Shown here piece after piece: positions 24,268-33,067 of a stretch of DNA of 64,000 bases. The number at the start of each line of letters is the position of its first letter. Position 1 is the stretch's first letter. Location of the stretch: NCBI GenBank assembly GCA_963764365.1, contig CAVXSI010000002.1, forward strand, positions 345,786 to 409,785. The letters are read 5' to 3'. Below the pieces are notes generated by a model. The model saw only the letters and a list, made by a program, of their open reading frames with translations. It ran no database searches and was not told where the DNA came from. The stretch is from VRUE01 sp963764365. GTDB taxonomy: Bacteria; Actinomycetota; Thermoleophilia; Solirubrobacterales; 70-9. The position numbers and the translations under genes are program-made.

Positions 24268-26364
24268 TCAGCTCACCTTGGCACGATCCAGCACTTCGCG
24301 CGCGGCCTCGGCGATCCTGTCGGGAGTGAAGCCGAACTTCGTCTGCACGTCCTTCAGCGGCGCCGAGGTGCCGAAGGTGTGCATGCCGATCCGCGTGCCG
24401 CCCGGCCCGACGTAGTGGTCCCAACCGATCGTCGAGGCCTCCTCGACCGAGACACGCGCGGTCACGGCCGGCGGGAGCACCTCGTCGCGGTAGGCCGCGT
24501 CCTGGCGGTCGAACAGCTCCCAGCAGGGCAGGCTGACGACCCGCGAGCCGACCCCTTCGGCGCTCAGCTCCTGGTGCGCGGCGACCGCCAGCGCCACCTC
24601 GCTGCCGGTGGCGATCAGGATCAGCTCCGGCTCGCCGCCGTCGGCGTCGGCGAGCACGTAGCCGCCGCGCCGCAGGCCCTCGGCCGGCGCGTACTTGGAG
24701 CGGTCGAGGATCGGCACGTTCTGCCGGGTCAGCACCAGGGCGACCGGCTGGTGGGTGCGGTCGACCGCGACCCGCCAGGCCTCGGCGACCTCGTTGGCAT
24801 CGGCGGGGCGGATCACGTCGAGGCCGGGAATCGCCCGCAACGAGGCGAGCTGCTCGACCGGCTGGTGGGTCGGGCCGTCCTCGCCGAGGCCGATCGAGTC
24901 GTGGGTGAAGACGTGGATCACCGGCAGCTCCATCAGCGCCGAGAGGCGGATCGCCGGCCGCGCGTAGTCGGAGAAGGTGAGATAGGTCGACCAGAGCGGC
25001 CGCAGCTTGGATAGCGAGAGGCCGTTGGAGATCGCCGCCGCCTCGTGCTCGCGGATCCCGAAGTGGAGCTCGCGGCCCTCGTAGGCGCCGGGCTCGAAGT
25101 CGACCGCGCCGTCGAAGCTCAGCCGCACCGAGGTCGAGTCGGTGAGGTCGGCCGAGCCGGCCAGCAGCCAGGGCACCCGCGCAGCGATTGCGTTCTCGAC
25201 CTGGTTCGAGGCCTTGCGGGTGGCGAGGCCCTTCTCGTCGGGCTCGAAGCCCGGGATCCCGGCGTCCCAGCCGTCCGGCAGCGCCCGCTTCTGCGTCGCC
25301 TCGATCTCCGCCGCCAGGTCGCCGTTGTCCTTCGCGTAGTCGGCGAGCCTCGCCTCCCAGGCGGCGCGCAGCTCGGCGCCGCGCTTGCCGATCCCGGCCG
25401 CGAAGTGCTCCTTGACCCCGTCGGGGACGAGGAACTGGGCGTCTTCGGGCCAGCCGTAGGCGCGCTTCGTCTCCCGCACCTCCTCCTCGCCGAGCGGGTC
25501 GCCGTGGGCGGCGGAGGTGTCCTGCTTGTGGGGCGAGCCGTAGCCGATGTGGCTGTCGACGATGATCAGCGTCGGCCGGCCCTCCTCGCCCTCGAACTCC
25601 TCGAAGGCGCGGGAGAGCAGTTCCATGTCGTTGGCGTCGCCGACCCGGGTGACGTTCCAGCCGTAGCCCATGAAGCGGGCGGCGACGTCGTCCTCGTAGG
25701 TGATCCGGGTTTTGCCGTCGATCGTGATGTGGTTGTTGTCGTAGATCCAGCAGAGGTTGTCGAGCTTCAGGTGGCCGGCGATCGAGGCGGCTTCGTTGGA
25801 GACGCCCTCCATCAGGCAGCCGTCGCCGGCGATCGCGTAGACGTCGAAGTCGAAGAGGTCGAAGCCGGGGCGGTCGTAGCGGGCCGACTGCCACTTGCCG
25901 GCGATCGCCATCCCGACCGACGTGGCGATCCCCTGGCCGAGCGGCCCGGTGGTCGTCTCGACCCCCGAGGTCCAGCGGTACTCCGGGTGGCCGGGGGCGC
26001 GCGAGTCGAGCTGGCGGAAGCGCTCGATGTCCTCGAGCGAGACCGCCGGGCGGCCGACCACCTCGTAGTCGGGTTCGACCGCCTGCACCTCGGTCAGGTA
26101 GAGCAGCGCGTAGAGCAGCATCGAGGCGTGGCCGGCGGAGAGCACGAAGCGGTCGCGGCCGGGCCAGATCGGGTCGGCGGGGTCGAAGCGCAGGAAGCGC
26201 TGCCAGAGCGTGTAGGCGACCGGCGCCATCGCCATCGGCGTCCCCGGGTGGCCGGAGTTCGCCTTCTGGATCGCGTCTATCGACAGCGTGCGGATCGTGT
26301 TGGTGCAGAGACGGTCGATGTCCGCCCCCCCGTTGCGGGCTGTGCTCGCTGCTTCAGGTGCCAT
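24268..26364 (-). CDS. tkt: Transketolase
   Basis: A 698-residue TPP-dependent transketolase. It has the N-terminal TIRTLSIDAIQKANSGHPG, the TPP/metal motif GDGCLMEGVSNEAASIAGHL with a downstream Asn, the pyrimidine-domain segment FGIREHEAAAISNGLSL and the C-terminal domain. Length and order match bacterial Tkt. It heads the operon tkt-tal-pgi, probably continuing into cydA-cydB. A TAGGGT box lies 11 nt before the ATG. The operon links the pentose phosphate pathway to upper glycolysis. Confidence 0.97.
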   Translation of the reverse strand: MAPEAASTARNGGADIDRLCTNTIRTLSIDAIQKANSGHPGTPMAMAPVAYTLWQRFLRFDPADPIWPGRDRFVLSAGHASMLLYALLYLTEVQAVEPDYEVVGRPAVSLEDIERFRQLDSRAPGHPEYRWTSGVETTTGPLGQGIATSVGMAIAGKWQSARYDRPGFDLFDFDVYAIAGDGCLMEGVSNEAASIAGHLKLDNLCWIYDNNHITIDGKTRITYEDDVAARFMGYGWNVTRVGDANDMELLSRAFEEFEGEEGRPTLIIVDSHIGYGSPHKQDTSAAHGDPLGEEEVRETKRAYGWPEDAQFLVPDGVKEHFAAGIGKRGAELRAAWEARLADYAKDNGDLAAEIEATQKRALPDGWDAGIPGFEPDEKGLATRKASNQVENAIAARVPWLLAGSADLTDSTSVRLSFDGAVDFEPGAYEGRELHFGIREHEAAAISNGLSLSKLRPLWSTYLTFSDYARPAIRLSALMELPVIHVFTHDSIGLGEDGPTHQPVEQLASLRAIPGLDVIRPADANEVAEAWRVAVDRTHQPVALVLTRQNVPILDRSKYAPAEGLRRGGYVLADADGGEPELILIATGSEVALAVAAHQELSAEGVGSRVVSLPCWELFDRQDAAYRDEVLPPAVTARVSVEEASTIGWDHYVGPGGTRIGMHTFGTSAPLKDVQTKFGFTPDRIAEAAREVLDRAKVS

Positions 26365-26442
26365 TCGACGCCTCGACCCTATCGATTCGGCAGGCGGCCG
26401 GGTTGACGATTGGATACACGGCCATTCGCGGTCGGCTCGGGG

Positions 26443-28251
26443 TCAGGGCTCGATCCGGGTGACCGTGCCGTCGCCGTTGTTCGCCACCCAGACCGCTTCG
26501 CCGCCGAGCGCGACCGCGCCCGGCTCGGGGCCAACCGAGATCGGGCCGCCCTGCGGCTCGCCGCTCTCGATCCCGATCCTCGTCACCGTGCCGTCCTCGT
26601 TGTTCGCCACCCAGACGGTGTCGGTGCCGGCGTCGATCCCGCCGGGCCGCTCGCCGACCGCGATCGGCTCGCCGAGCAGCGAGCGGGTCGCCGGGTCGAC
26701 CCGGGTCACGGTGTCGGAGCGGCTGTTCGCCACCCAGACGAGGCCGCCTGCCACCGTCAGCCCGGCCGGGCCGCGACCGACCGGGATCGGCGGGCCGGCG
26801 ACGGCGCTGCCGAGGTCGACGCGGCGGACCACGCCGGTCGAGGCGCTGCTGACCCAGAGGCCGCCGGCACCGGCGGCCAGCCGCAGCGGCGCCGGGTGGG
26901 GGGCGATGCCGCGCTTGAAGACCGCCCCTCCCGGGTTGACCGCGGTGATCCCCGCGCCGTCGTCGTCGGCGACCCAGATGCGGCCGCCGGCGGCAGCGAT
27001 CGCGCCGGGGCGGCCGCCGACGTCGATCCGCGCGACGACCCGCTCGCTCGCCGGGTCGACGCGGAGGAGCCGGCCGCTGCGCGGCCTCGTCACCCAGACC
27101 GAGCCGGCGCCCACGGCCACGCCGGAGACGCCCTTGCCGAGCCGCAGCGGCGCGCCGGCCGGCTTGCGCGTCGCCGGATCGATCCGCGAGAGGGTCCCGT
27201 CGGGGGCGCTGGTCGCCCAGACCGCGCCCTCGCCGACGGCGAGGTGCAGCGGCCCGCGACCGACCGCGATCGGCGCCGAAACCGAGACGCCACCCCCGCC
27301 GAGCAGGAGGATCGCTACGGCCGCGGCGAGCAGGGCGAGCAGGGCGGCCGGGACGATCAGCCAGAGCCGCGGCAGGGCGGCGAGGCGGCGAAACAGGCCA
27401 CCGCCCTCGCCTTCGCCAAGCCGGACCGTCGGCCGCTCGGGCGACTCCGTCAGCACCCTGGTCGACGCCGGGGTCGCCCCCTGCACCTGGCGTGCCGCCT
27501 CGATCATCGCGCCGGCGCTGCGGTAGCGCTCGGCGGGGTCCTTGGCGACGGCGCGCTCGACGACGGCGTCGAGGCCGCGCGGCATCTCGGGCTCGGCGTC
27601 GCCGGCGCGGCGCGCGAAGGGGGCGATCCCGGTCACCGCCTCGTAGAGGACGCAGCCGAGCGAGTAGACGTCGGCCGCGGGGCCGACCTCGCGGCCCCGC
27701 CACTGCTCCGGCGACATGTACTCGGCCGTGCCGGCGATCGAGACGCCGCTGAGCACGCCGCTGTCGCCGAGCGCCTTGGCGAGGCCGAAATCGGTGAGGT
27801 AGGCGCGGTCGCCTTCGAGCAGGACGTTGTGCGGCTTGACGTCGCGGTGGACGATGCCGGCGGCGTGGGCGGCGTCGAGCGCCTCGGCCACCTGGCCGAG
27901 CAGGGCGACCGCTTCGGCCGGCGGCAGCGGGCCACGGGCCGCGATCCGCTGCTTCAGATCGCCACCCTCGACCAGCCGCATCGCGACGATCAGCTCGCCG
28001 TCCTCCTCGCGGGCGTCGTAGACCGGCACCACCCCGGGGTGCTCGAGCCGGGCGGCGAGCCGCGACTCGCGCAGGAACCGTTCGCGGAAGCCGGAGTCGC
28101 CGGCCAGGTGGGGGGCGATCACCTTCAGCGCGACCGGCCGCTCCAGCGCCAGCTGCGTGGCCCGGTAGACGACCCCCATCCCGCCGCGCGCGATCAGCTC
28201 GTCCAGCCGGTAGCCGGCGAGGGTCGAGCCGATGGCCGGATCCGTTGCCAC
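26443..28251 (-). CDS. Membrane Ser/Thr protein kinase with extracellular propeller
   Basis: A 602-residue PknB-type kinase. The glycine loop ARGGMGVVY (21-29), catalytic K43, HRDVKPHN (135-142), DFG (154-156) and the SPEQWRG segment mark an active Hanks-type kinase. A linker follows, then one membrane helix (about 296-320). The outside part (about 325-602) is a repeated beta-propeller of the YncE/NHL type, with recurring AVWVAN-like and TVTRIDPAT-like strands, a likely ligand or cell-wall sensor replacing the PASTA repeats of other actinobacteria. The GTG start has TATAAC only 6 nt upstream. Confidence 0.9.
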   Translation of the reverse strand: MATDPAIGSTLAGYRLDELIARGGMGVVYRATQLALERPVALKVIAPHLAGDSGFRERFLRESRLAARLEHPGVVPVYDAREEDGELIVAMRLVEGGDLKQRIAARGPLPPAEAVALLGQVAEALDAAHAAGIVHRDVKPHNVLLEGDRAYLTDFGLAKALGDSGVLSGVSIAGTAEYMSPEQWRGREVGPAADVYSLGCVLYEAVTGIAPFARRAGDAEPEMPRGLDAVVERAVAKDPAERYRSAGAMIEAARQVQGATPASTRVLTESPERPTVRLGEGEGGGLFRRLAALPRLWLIVPAALLALLAAAVAILLLGGGGVSVSAPIAVGRGPLHLAVGEGAVWATSAPDGTLSRIDPATRKPAGAPLRLGKGVSGVAVGAGSVWVTRPRSGRLLRVDPASERVVARIDVGGRPGAIAAAGGRIWVADDDGAGITAVNPGGAVFKRGIAPHPAPLRLAAGAGGLWVSSASTGVVRRVDLGSAVAGPPIPVGRGPAGLTVAGGLVWVANSRSDTVTRVDPATRSLLGEPIAVGERPGGIDAGTDTVWVANNEDGTVTRIGIESGEPQGGPISVGPEPGAVALGGEAVWVANNGDGTVTRIEP

Positions 28252-28281
28252 ATGGCGGTTATATCGCCGCGCAACGACGAA

Positions 28282-28314
28282 GGGGCCCCCTATCCGCTGT
28301 GGAGAGGGGACCCC
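28282..28314. terminator. Possible terminator hairpin
   Basis: GGGGCCCCC pairs with GGGGACCCC (4 bp, one mismatch, 4 bp) around a 15-nt loop, between the TolB-like gene and the kinase gene. It would separate these two minus-strand genes. There is no T run. Confidence 0.35.
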
Positions 28315-28333
28315 TGCGCGAGCCAGGTGGGAG

Positions 28334-29419
28334 CTAGCGGCGCACCGGCTGCCAGGCGATCACCGGCCCGATCGTCTCGGCCACCGTGCCGCTGTCGAAG
28401 GAGAAGCCTTCCGCCAGCTGGGTGGCCCGGCGGCTGGCGACGTCGATCGCCGACAGCGTCTCGACCCTTTCGCCGCCGGAGTAGTCGGTCGCGACGAAGG
28501 CGGCCACCTTGCGGCCGTTGGAGGAGAAGGCCGCGTTGGTCGTCGAGCCGTCGATCAGTTCGGTCAGCTTGCGGGCGCGGCGATGACTGCGACCGCGCCG
28601 GCCGAGAGCCTTGACCCAGAGGCCCTGGTCGCGCCGGAAGAGCAGCCGGCGGCCGTTCGGCGAGACGTCCTCGACGTAGGCCGAGCCGGCGCCGGCGATC
28701 AGCGCATGGGCCCGCGTCCCGTTGCGGCGCATCGTGAAGATGTCCGCGTAGGCGTCGGGCCCTTCGCCGTCGCGACCGCGGCTGAAGGCGATGCCGCCGG
28801 CGCAGTAGCGCGGGTCGAACTCGTCGATCCGGCCGGTGCGGGTGAGGCGGCGCTGCCCCGCGCCCGACGGCCGCACCGAGTAGAGGTCGGCCGTGCTGCC
28901 CCACGCCCGCGCGAAGCGGCGGGCGAAGACGATCAGCCGCCCATCGCGGGAGAACGACGCTTCGCTGTCGTCCGCGCCGGACGAGGTGAGCGGCTGCGCC
29001 CCGCCGCCCCGGAGCCGCACCGTGTAGAGGTCGTGCGCAGCGCCTTCCGCGGCGGCGCGCTCGAACAGGACGAACCTGCCGTTCGGCGAGACGAGCGGGC
29101 GGCCGTCGACCTCGGCGCCGGCGGTGAGGGCGTGCTGGCCGGAGCCGTCGGCGCGCATCGCGTAGACGTCGCCGCCACGGACGAAGACGATCGTCCGCCC
29201 GTTCGGGGCAAAGTCGGGCTGGCTGTCCGAAGGGCTTTCGGTGAGCTGGTTGAGGTGGCCGTTGCGCACCGCGAACAGGCCGGCCGGTTCGGCTTCCAGC
29301 CCCGTCGTGGAGCGCGAGAAGACGACCGCGCCGGAGGAGCCGGCCGCGGCGGCGCTGCCGGCCATCAGCCCTGATGCGACGACGGTGAGGAGAGCGATGA
29401 GAATCGAGCGGTTGAGCAT
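28334..29419 (-). CDS. Secreted TolB-like beta-propeller protein
   Basis: A 361-residue protein with a signal peptide (residues 1-26, ending SAAAAG). It then has repeats of the PD40/TolB kind: QPDFAPNGRTIVFVRGGDVY, EASFSRDGRLIVFARR, VEDVSPNGRRLLF and NAAFSSNGRKVAAF. TolB-like propellers outside Gram-negatives usually bind proteins or ligands at the cell surface. A GAAAGGA ribosome site precedes the ATG. The kinase propeller gene lies just downstream, separated by a hairpin. No enzymatic residue is seen. Confidence 0.85.
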   Translation of the reverse strand: MLNRSILIALLTVVASGLMAGSAAAAGSSGAVVFSRSTTGLEAEPAGLFAVRNGHLNQLTESPSDSQPDFAPNGRTIVFVRGGDVYAMRADGSGQHALTAGAEVDGRPLVSPNGRFVLFERAAAEGAAHDLYTVRLRGGGAQPLTSSGADDSEASFSRDGRLIVFARRFARAWGSTADLYSVRPSGAGQRRLTRTGRIDEFDPRYCAGGIAFSRGRDGEGPDAYADIFTMRRNGTRAHALIAGAGSAYVEDVSPNGRRLLFRRDQGLWVKALGRRGRSHRRARKLTELIDGSTTNAAFSSNGRKVAAFVATDYSGGERVETLSAIDVASRRATQLAEGFSFDSGTVAETIGPVIAWQPVRR

Positions 29420-29530
29420 CGGAGTTCCTTTCCTGGTGGTTGGGAAGTGCTCAGCCGATGCTCGCCCGCGCCGCCGTGCGCGCCAACGACAGCGCCGTCC
29501 CGCACCGAGCCGCCTTTGGCCCGGTCCGGG

Positions 29531-30112
29531 TCAGCGGTCGAGGCCCAGCTCGATAACCCGGGCGGCTATCAGGCGCGGCCGCTCGCGACCGGCGTCGCCG
29601 GGCACGTCGAGCTTCGCCGCGAGCGCGTCGAGGCGGCGCTGGGCGGTGCGCTCGCTGACGTGCAGCGCCGCGGCCAGCTCCGCCCGCGTCGCGGGGCGGC
29701 CGGCGAAGGCGCCCTCGCTGCGGTAGGGGGCGACGAGGGCGGCGGCGGTCGCCCGCTCCTCCTCGCTCAGCTCGACCGCGGGAGCCGACGCCGCCACGGT
29801 CGCCCCCGCCCTGCCCGGCACGGGGTCGGAGACTTCCAGCCGCTGGCCGCCGACGACCAGCGTGTCGCCGTCGCGCAGGCGGCGCGGCCGGTCAAGCGGC
29901 TCCCCGTTCAGCGCCGTGCCGTTGCGGCTGTCGAGGTCGGCGGCCATCAGCACCCCGCCGCGGCTCTCGATCTCCAGGTGGTTCCAGGAGACCGCCTCGT
30001 CGTCGATCGTGATCTCCGCCTCGGGGTCGCGGCCGACCACGGTGCGCCCGGCGGAGAGCGGGAAGGAGCGAGGCGCCCCGTCCTTCCCGGTCAGCCATAT
30101 CCTCGCGTCCAT
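29531..30112 (-). CDS. FHA-domain transcription-regulator-like protein
   Basis: A 193-residue protein. The FHA domain (about 1-100) has the phosphothreonine-binding core TVVGRDPEAEITIDDEAVSWNH (R27 region, S/H) and DLDSRNGTALNG. A C-terminal winged-helix-like segment (about 130-190) contains TRAELAAALHVSERTAQRRL, a helix-turn-helix pattern. It would read phosphorylated protein partners, perhaps targets of the nearby kinase, and bind DNA. The ATG is 27 bp from the start of the divergent rpiA gene, with overlapping -10 boxes. Confidence 0.85.
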   Translation of the reverse strand: MDARIWLTGKDGAPRSFPLSAGRTVVGRDPEAEITIDDEAVSWNHLEIESRGGVLMAADLDSRNGTALNGEPLDRPRRLRDGDTLVVGGQRLEVSDPVPGRAGATVAASAPAVELSEEERATAAALVAPYRSEGAFAGRPATRAELAAALHVSERTAQRRLDALAAKLDVPGDAGRERPRLIAARVIELGLDR

Positions 30113-30121
30113 CTCGCCGCG

Positions 30122-30131
30122 AGCATAGAGT
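30122..30131. promoter_or_regulatory. Overlapping divergent -10 boxes of the FHA gene and rpiA
   Basis: TATGCT on the minus strand (30122-30127, 9 nt from the FHA ATG) and TAGAGT on the plus strand (30126-30131, 7 nt from the rpiA GTG) share two bases. RNA polymerase cannot fire both at once, so the two genes may exclude each other. Confidence 0.4.
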
Positions 30132-30138
30132 CCCGGGC

Positions 30139-30786
30139 GTGAGCGCCGACGACGAGAAGCGGATCGCCGCCGAGGCGGCGGCGGAGCTGGTCGAGGACGG
30201 GATGACGGTCGGGCTCGGGACCGGCTCCACGGTCGCGCACCTGCTGCCGGCGATCGCCCGCCGCGGGCTGAGCGAGATCCGCTGCGTCGGCACCTCGGTC
30301 GCCACCGAGGAGAAGGCACGCGAGCTGGGCATCCCGGTCGAGGAGTTCAGCGAGCTGGAGCGGCTCGACATCGGGATCGACGGCGCCGACCAGGTGACCC
30401 CGGACGGCTGGCTGATCAAGGGTGGCGGCGCCGCGCACCAGCGCGAGAAGATCGTCGCCGCGGCGGCCGAGCGCTTCGTCGTAATCGTCGACTCCGGCAA
30501 GCCGGTCGAGAAGCTCGCTCCCCCGGTCCCGCTGGAGCTGTTCGCCTTCGGATTGCGCTCGGCCCTGGCCCGGCTCGGGCCCGACGTGACCCTGCGCGAC
30601 GTGCCGCGCAGCCCCGACGGCGGCGTAATCGCCGACTACCGCGGCGAATTCGGCGACCCGGCGGCGCTCGCCGCCCGGCTCGAGGCCGACCCGGGGGTCT
30701 CCGCGCACGGCCTCTTCCCGCCGAATATGGTCAGCGACGTCCTGGTGGGGGCGGGAAACGCCGTCGACCGTTCGACACTGAGCTGA
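30139..30786 (+). CDS. rpiA: Ribose-5-phosphate isomerase A
   Basis: A 215-residue RpiA that interconverts ribose-5-phosphate and ribulose-5-phosphate. Family signatures are GLGTGSTVAHLL (phosphate loop), IDGADQV with the catalytic Asp, LIKGGGAAHQREKIVA with the catalytic Glu and Lys, and VVIVDSGKPVEKL. GTG start with a leaderless-type TAGAGT box. It is 19 nt upstream of an FAD oxidase gene and lies within 10 kb of tkt, tal, pgi, pgl, gnd and zwf. Confidence 0.96.
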   Translation: MSADDEKRIAAEAAAELVEDGMTVGLGTGSTVAHLLPAIARRGLSEIRCVGTSVATEEKARELGIPVEEFSELERLDIGIDGADQVTPDGWLIKGGGAAHQREKIVAAAAERFVVIVDSGKPVEKLAPPVPLELFAFGLRSALARLGPDVTLRDVPRSPDGGVIADYRGEFGDPAALAARLEADPGVSAHGLFPPNMVSDVLVGAGNAVDRSTLS

Positions 30787-30805
30787 TTCGCCAAGGAGAC
30801 CCCAG

Positions 30806-32168
30806 ATGACCGACTTCGCCGCGCTGTCCATCGCCGGCCGCATCGCCACCCCCGACGCCCCCGACTGGGACGAGGCGCGCGCCGCCTGGAACCTGGCCGC
30901 CGACCAGCGCCCCGTCGCCGTCGCCTTCGTCGAGGGCGCCGACGACGTCGCCGCAACCGTCCGCTTCGCTGCCGCTAACGACCTCCGGGTCGCCTGCCAG
31001 GGAACCGGCCACGGCGCTGCCCCGCTCGGCCCGCTCGACGAAGCGATCCTGGTCAAGACCGAACGGATGCGTGGCATCGAGGTCGACCCGGACGCGCAAA
31101 CGGCGCGGGTCGAGGCCGGCGTGCTGGCCGCGGAGCTGGGCGAGGGCGGCGGCGGCCACGGCCTCAGCTTCCTGCCCGGCTCCGCCCCCGACGTCGGCGT
31201 GATCGGCTACACGCTCGGCGGCGGGCTGAGCTGGCTGGGGCGGCGCCACGGCTTCGCCTGCAACCGAGTCAGGGCAATCGAGCTGGTCACGGCCGCCGGC
31301 GAGCCGCGCACGGTCGACGCCGGCAACGGCCCCGACCTCTTCTGGGCGCTGCGCGGCGGCGGGGGCGGCTTCGCGATCGTCACCGCGCTGCAGGTCGAGC
31401 TGCTGCCGATCGCCGAGCTCTACGCCGGCGCCCTCCTCTTCCCGGCCGAGGTCGGCGCCGCCGCGGTGCGCACCTACCGCGACTGGGCCGCCGGGGTGCC
31501 AGAGGAGATCACCTCGATCGTCCGCTTCCTCACCCCGCCGCCGATCCCCGACGTGCCCGAGCCGATCCGCGGCCGGCCGCTGCTGACGATCGACGCCGCC
31601 TGCATCGGCAGCCGCGAGGAGGGCGAAGCGGCGATCGCGCCGCTGCGCGAGATCGGCGAGCCGATCATGGACACCTTCGCCTGGATGCCGGCCGCCCGCC
31701 TCAGCCGTATCCACATGGACCCCGAGAACCCGGTGCCCGGGATCGGCGACGGCTTCCTGAGTCGCCGACCTCCCCGACCAGGCGATCGAGGCCTTCGCCG
31801 CCGTCGCCGGCCCCCGCTCCGGCTCGCCGCTGCTGCTCACCGAGCTGCGCCAGCTCGGCGGCGCCCTCGGTCGCCCGGCGGAGGACGGCGGCGCTCTCTC
31901 ACATCTCGACGGCGCCTTCGTGATGTACAGCGTCGGCCTGCCGATGACGCCTGAGCTGGGCGCGGCGATCCCCGCCCACCTGGCGACCATCGAAGACGCG
32001 ATGCGCCCCTGGATCGGCGGCGCCTACTACAACTTCACCGACCGTGCCTGCGACGTCGACGCGATCCTCTCGGCCGACGTCTGCGCCCGCCTCGCCGAGG
32101 TGAAGCGCAAGCACGACCCCGACGACCGCATCCTCGCCAACCACGCGGTCTCGGCGAGCGGCACCTGA
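30806..32168 (+). CDS. FAD-linked oxidase, berberine-bridge type (frameshifted)
   Basis: An FAD-binding oxidoreductase of the PCMH/BBE family, about 453 residues when repaired. FAD-binding parts are ATVRFAAANDLRVACQGTGHG, LGGGLSWLGRRHGFACNRV and LFWALRGGGGGFAIVTA; the C-terminal BBE domain is GGAYYNFTDRA to DPDDRILANHAV. Position 31760 carries one extra A (after GIGDGFL), which moves the rest into another frame; both halves are well conserved, so a sequence error is likely. An AAGGAGA ribosome site precedes the ATG, and it probably shares the rpiA transcript. The substrate (sugar, alkaloid or polyketide alcohol) cannot be told. Confidence 0.85.
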
Positions 32169-32180
32169 GCCAGACCGAGG

Positions 32181-32717
32181 TCAGCCAGCGAGCGTCTTCA
32201 GCTTCTCGACCGCCGGATCGTCCTCGCCGACCAGATCGGCGATCGTCGTCGTCGCCTCCTCGATGTCCTCGGGCGTGGCGATGGCGATCGCCTCGATGTC
32301 GGCCCAATCCTTGGTGCGGTCGAAGAGGGCCTTGAAGATGGTCAGAGACGCACAGTCGAGAACTGGGACCTCGCGTCCTTCCAGCGGGACCCAGACGACG
32401 GAGCCGGCGACGGCGTCGTGCAGGGGGACGTTGTTGAGGAACACGTCGACCGGCGTGCCGTCCCAGTCGAGGCGAGCCTGTCCATCGCGCACAACCTTGG
32501 CGACATCCTTCTTCCTCACCCGCACGCCAGCCGGAAGCGATGCCAAGGCGGACTCTGCCTCCGACGCGTCAACGAAGATATTGACGTCGAGGTCGCGGGT
32601 ACCTCGCGGCTCCTCGACGCAGTAAGCGAGGGCGATCGCCCCGCCGAATGCGTGCGCGAGGCCCGCCTCGGTGAGGGAGTCGTGGATCGAGAACAGTTTT
32701 TCGACCAGCTCGCTCAT
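32181..32717 (-). CDS. AbiEii-like nucleotidyltransferase (putative toxin)
   Basis: A 178-residue nucleotidyltransferase. AFGGAIALAYC (residues 23-33) and TRDLDVNIFV, with the metal-binding Asp pair about residues 42 and 44, form the Pol-beta-fold site, and RLDWDGTPVDVFL gives the third acid. The segment LTIFKALFDRTKDWADIEAI is the usual AbiEii/MNT tail. The ATG overlaps the stop of the upstream HTH gene (ATGA), so they are one unit. This layout matches HTH/nucleotidyltransferase toxin-antitoxin modules; toxicity is inferred. Confidence 0.78.
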   Translation of the reverse strand: MSELVEKLFSIHDSLTEAGLAHAFGGAIALAYCVEEPRGTRDLDVNIFVDASEAESALASLPAGVRVRKKDVAKVVRDGQARLDWDGTPVDVFLNNVPLHDAVAGSVVWVPLEGREVPVLDCASLTIFKALFDRTKDWADIEAIAIATPEDIEEATTTIADLVGEDDPAVEKLKTLAG

Positions 32718-33034
32718 CCCCTGGAATCTCCCGTTGCGAGACGGTCCGGCAGCCGGGGGTAGCCGAGCTCAGCGCGGGGCCGGAACGGAAGCGCCTCGGC
32801 AAGCTCGAGCACTTGGACGAGAATTTTGCTCGCCCGATGGGCATCTACCGGCGGCTTATGCGGTATCAGCGTCAGCTCGAGGCCGCCGGCCGCAGCCAGG
32901 CGCGTCAGCGCATCAGCGCCGGGCTGACGCTTGCCGTGCACGTAGGCGTTGACCACAGACCTCGGCATCCCCGCCCTACGGGCAAGCTCTGCCTGGCTGA
33001 GGCCACTGCGGCTGAGAATCTCGCTGGCCAGCAT
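32714..33034 (-). CDS. XRE-type HTH protein (putative antitoxin)
   Basis: A 106-residue protein with a classic helix-turn-helix: SGLSQAELARRAGMPRSVVN (about 9-28), followed by AYVHGKRQPGADALTRLAAA. I choose ATG 33034 rather than 33043 because TAACAT lies 7 nt before 33034, forming a leaderless start. A palindrome GTTAGC-N6-GCTAAC overlaps this -10 box, as expected for an autorepressor. It is coupled by ATGA to the nucleotidyltransferase gene. Confidence 0.82.
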   Translation of the reverse strand: MLASEILSRSGLSQAELARRAGMPRSVVNAYVHGKRQPGADALTRLAAAGGLELTLIPHKPPVDAHRASKILVQVLELAEALPFRPRAELGYPRLPDRLATGDSRG

Positions 33035-33043
33035 TAAAGCCAT

Positions 33044-33061
33044 GTTAGCGCATCAGCTAAC
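33044..33061. promoter_or_regulatory. Operator palindrome of the HTH/nucleotidyltransferase module
   Basis: GTTAGC, six bases, GCTAAC: a perfect 6+6 inverted repeat directly upstream of the HTH gene, covering its -10 box (TAACAT on the minus strand). Confidence 0.6.
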
Positions 33062-33067
33062 AGCCAA

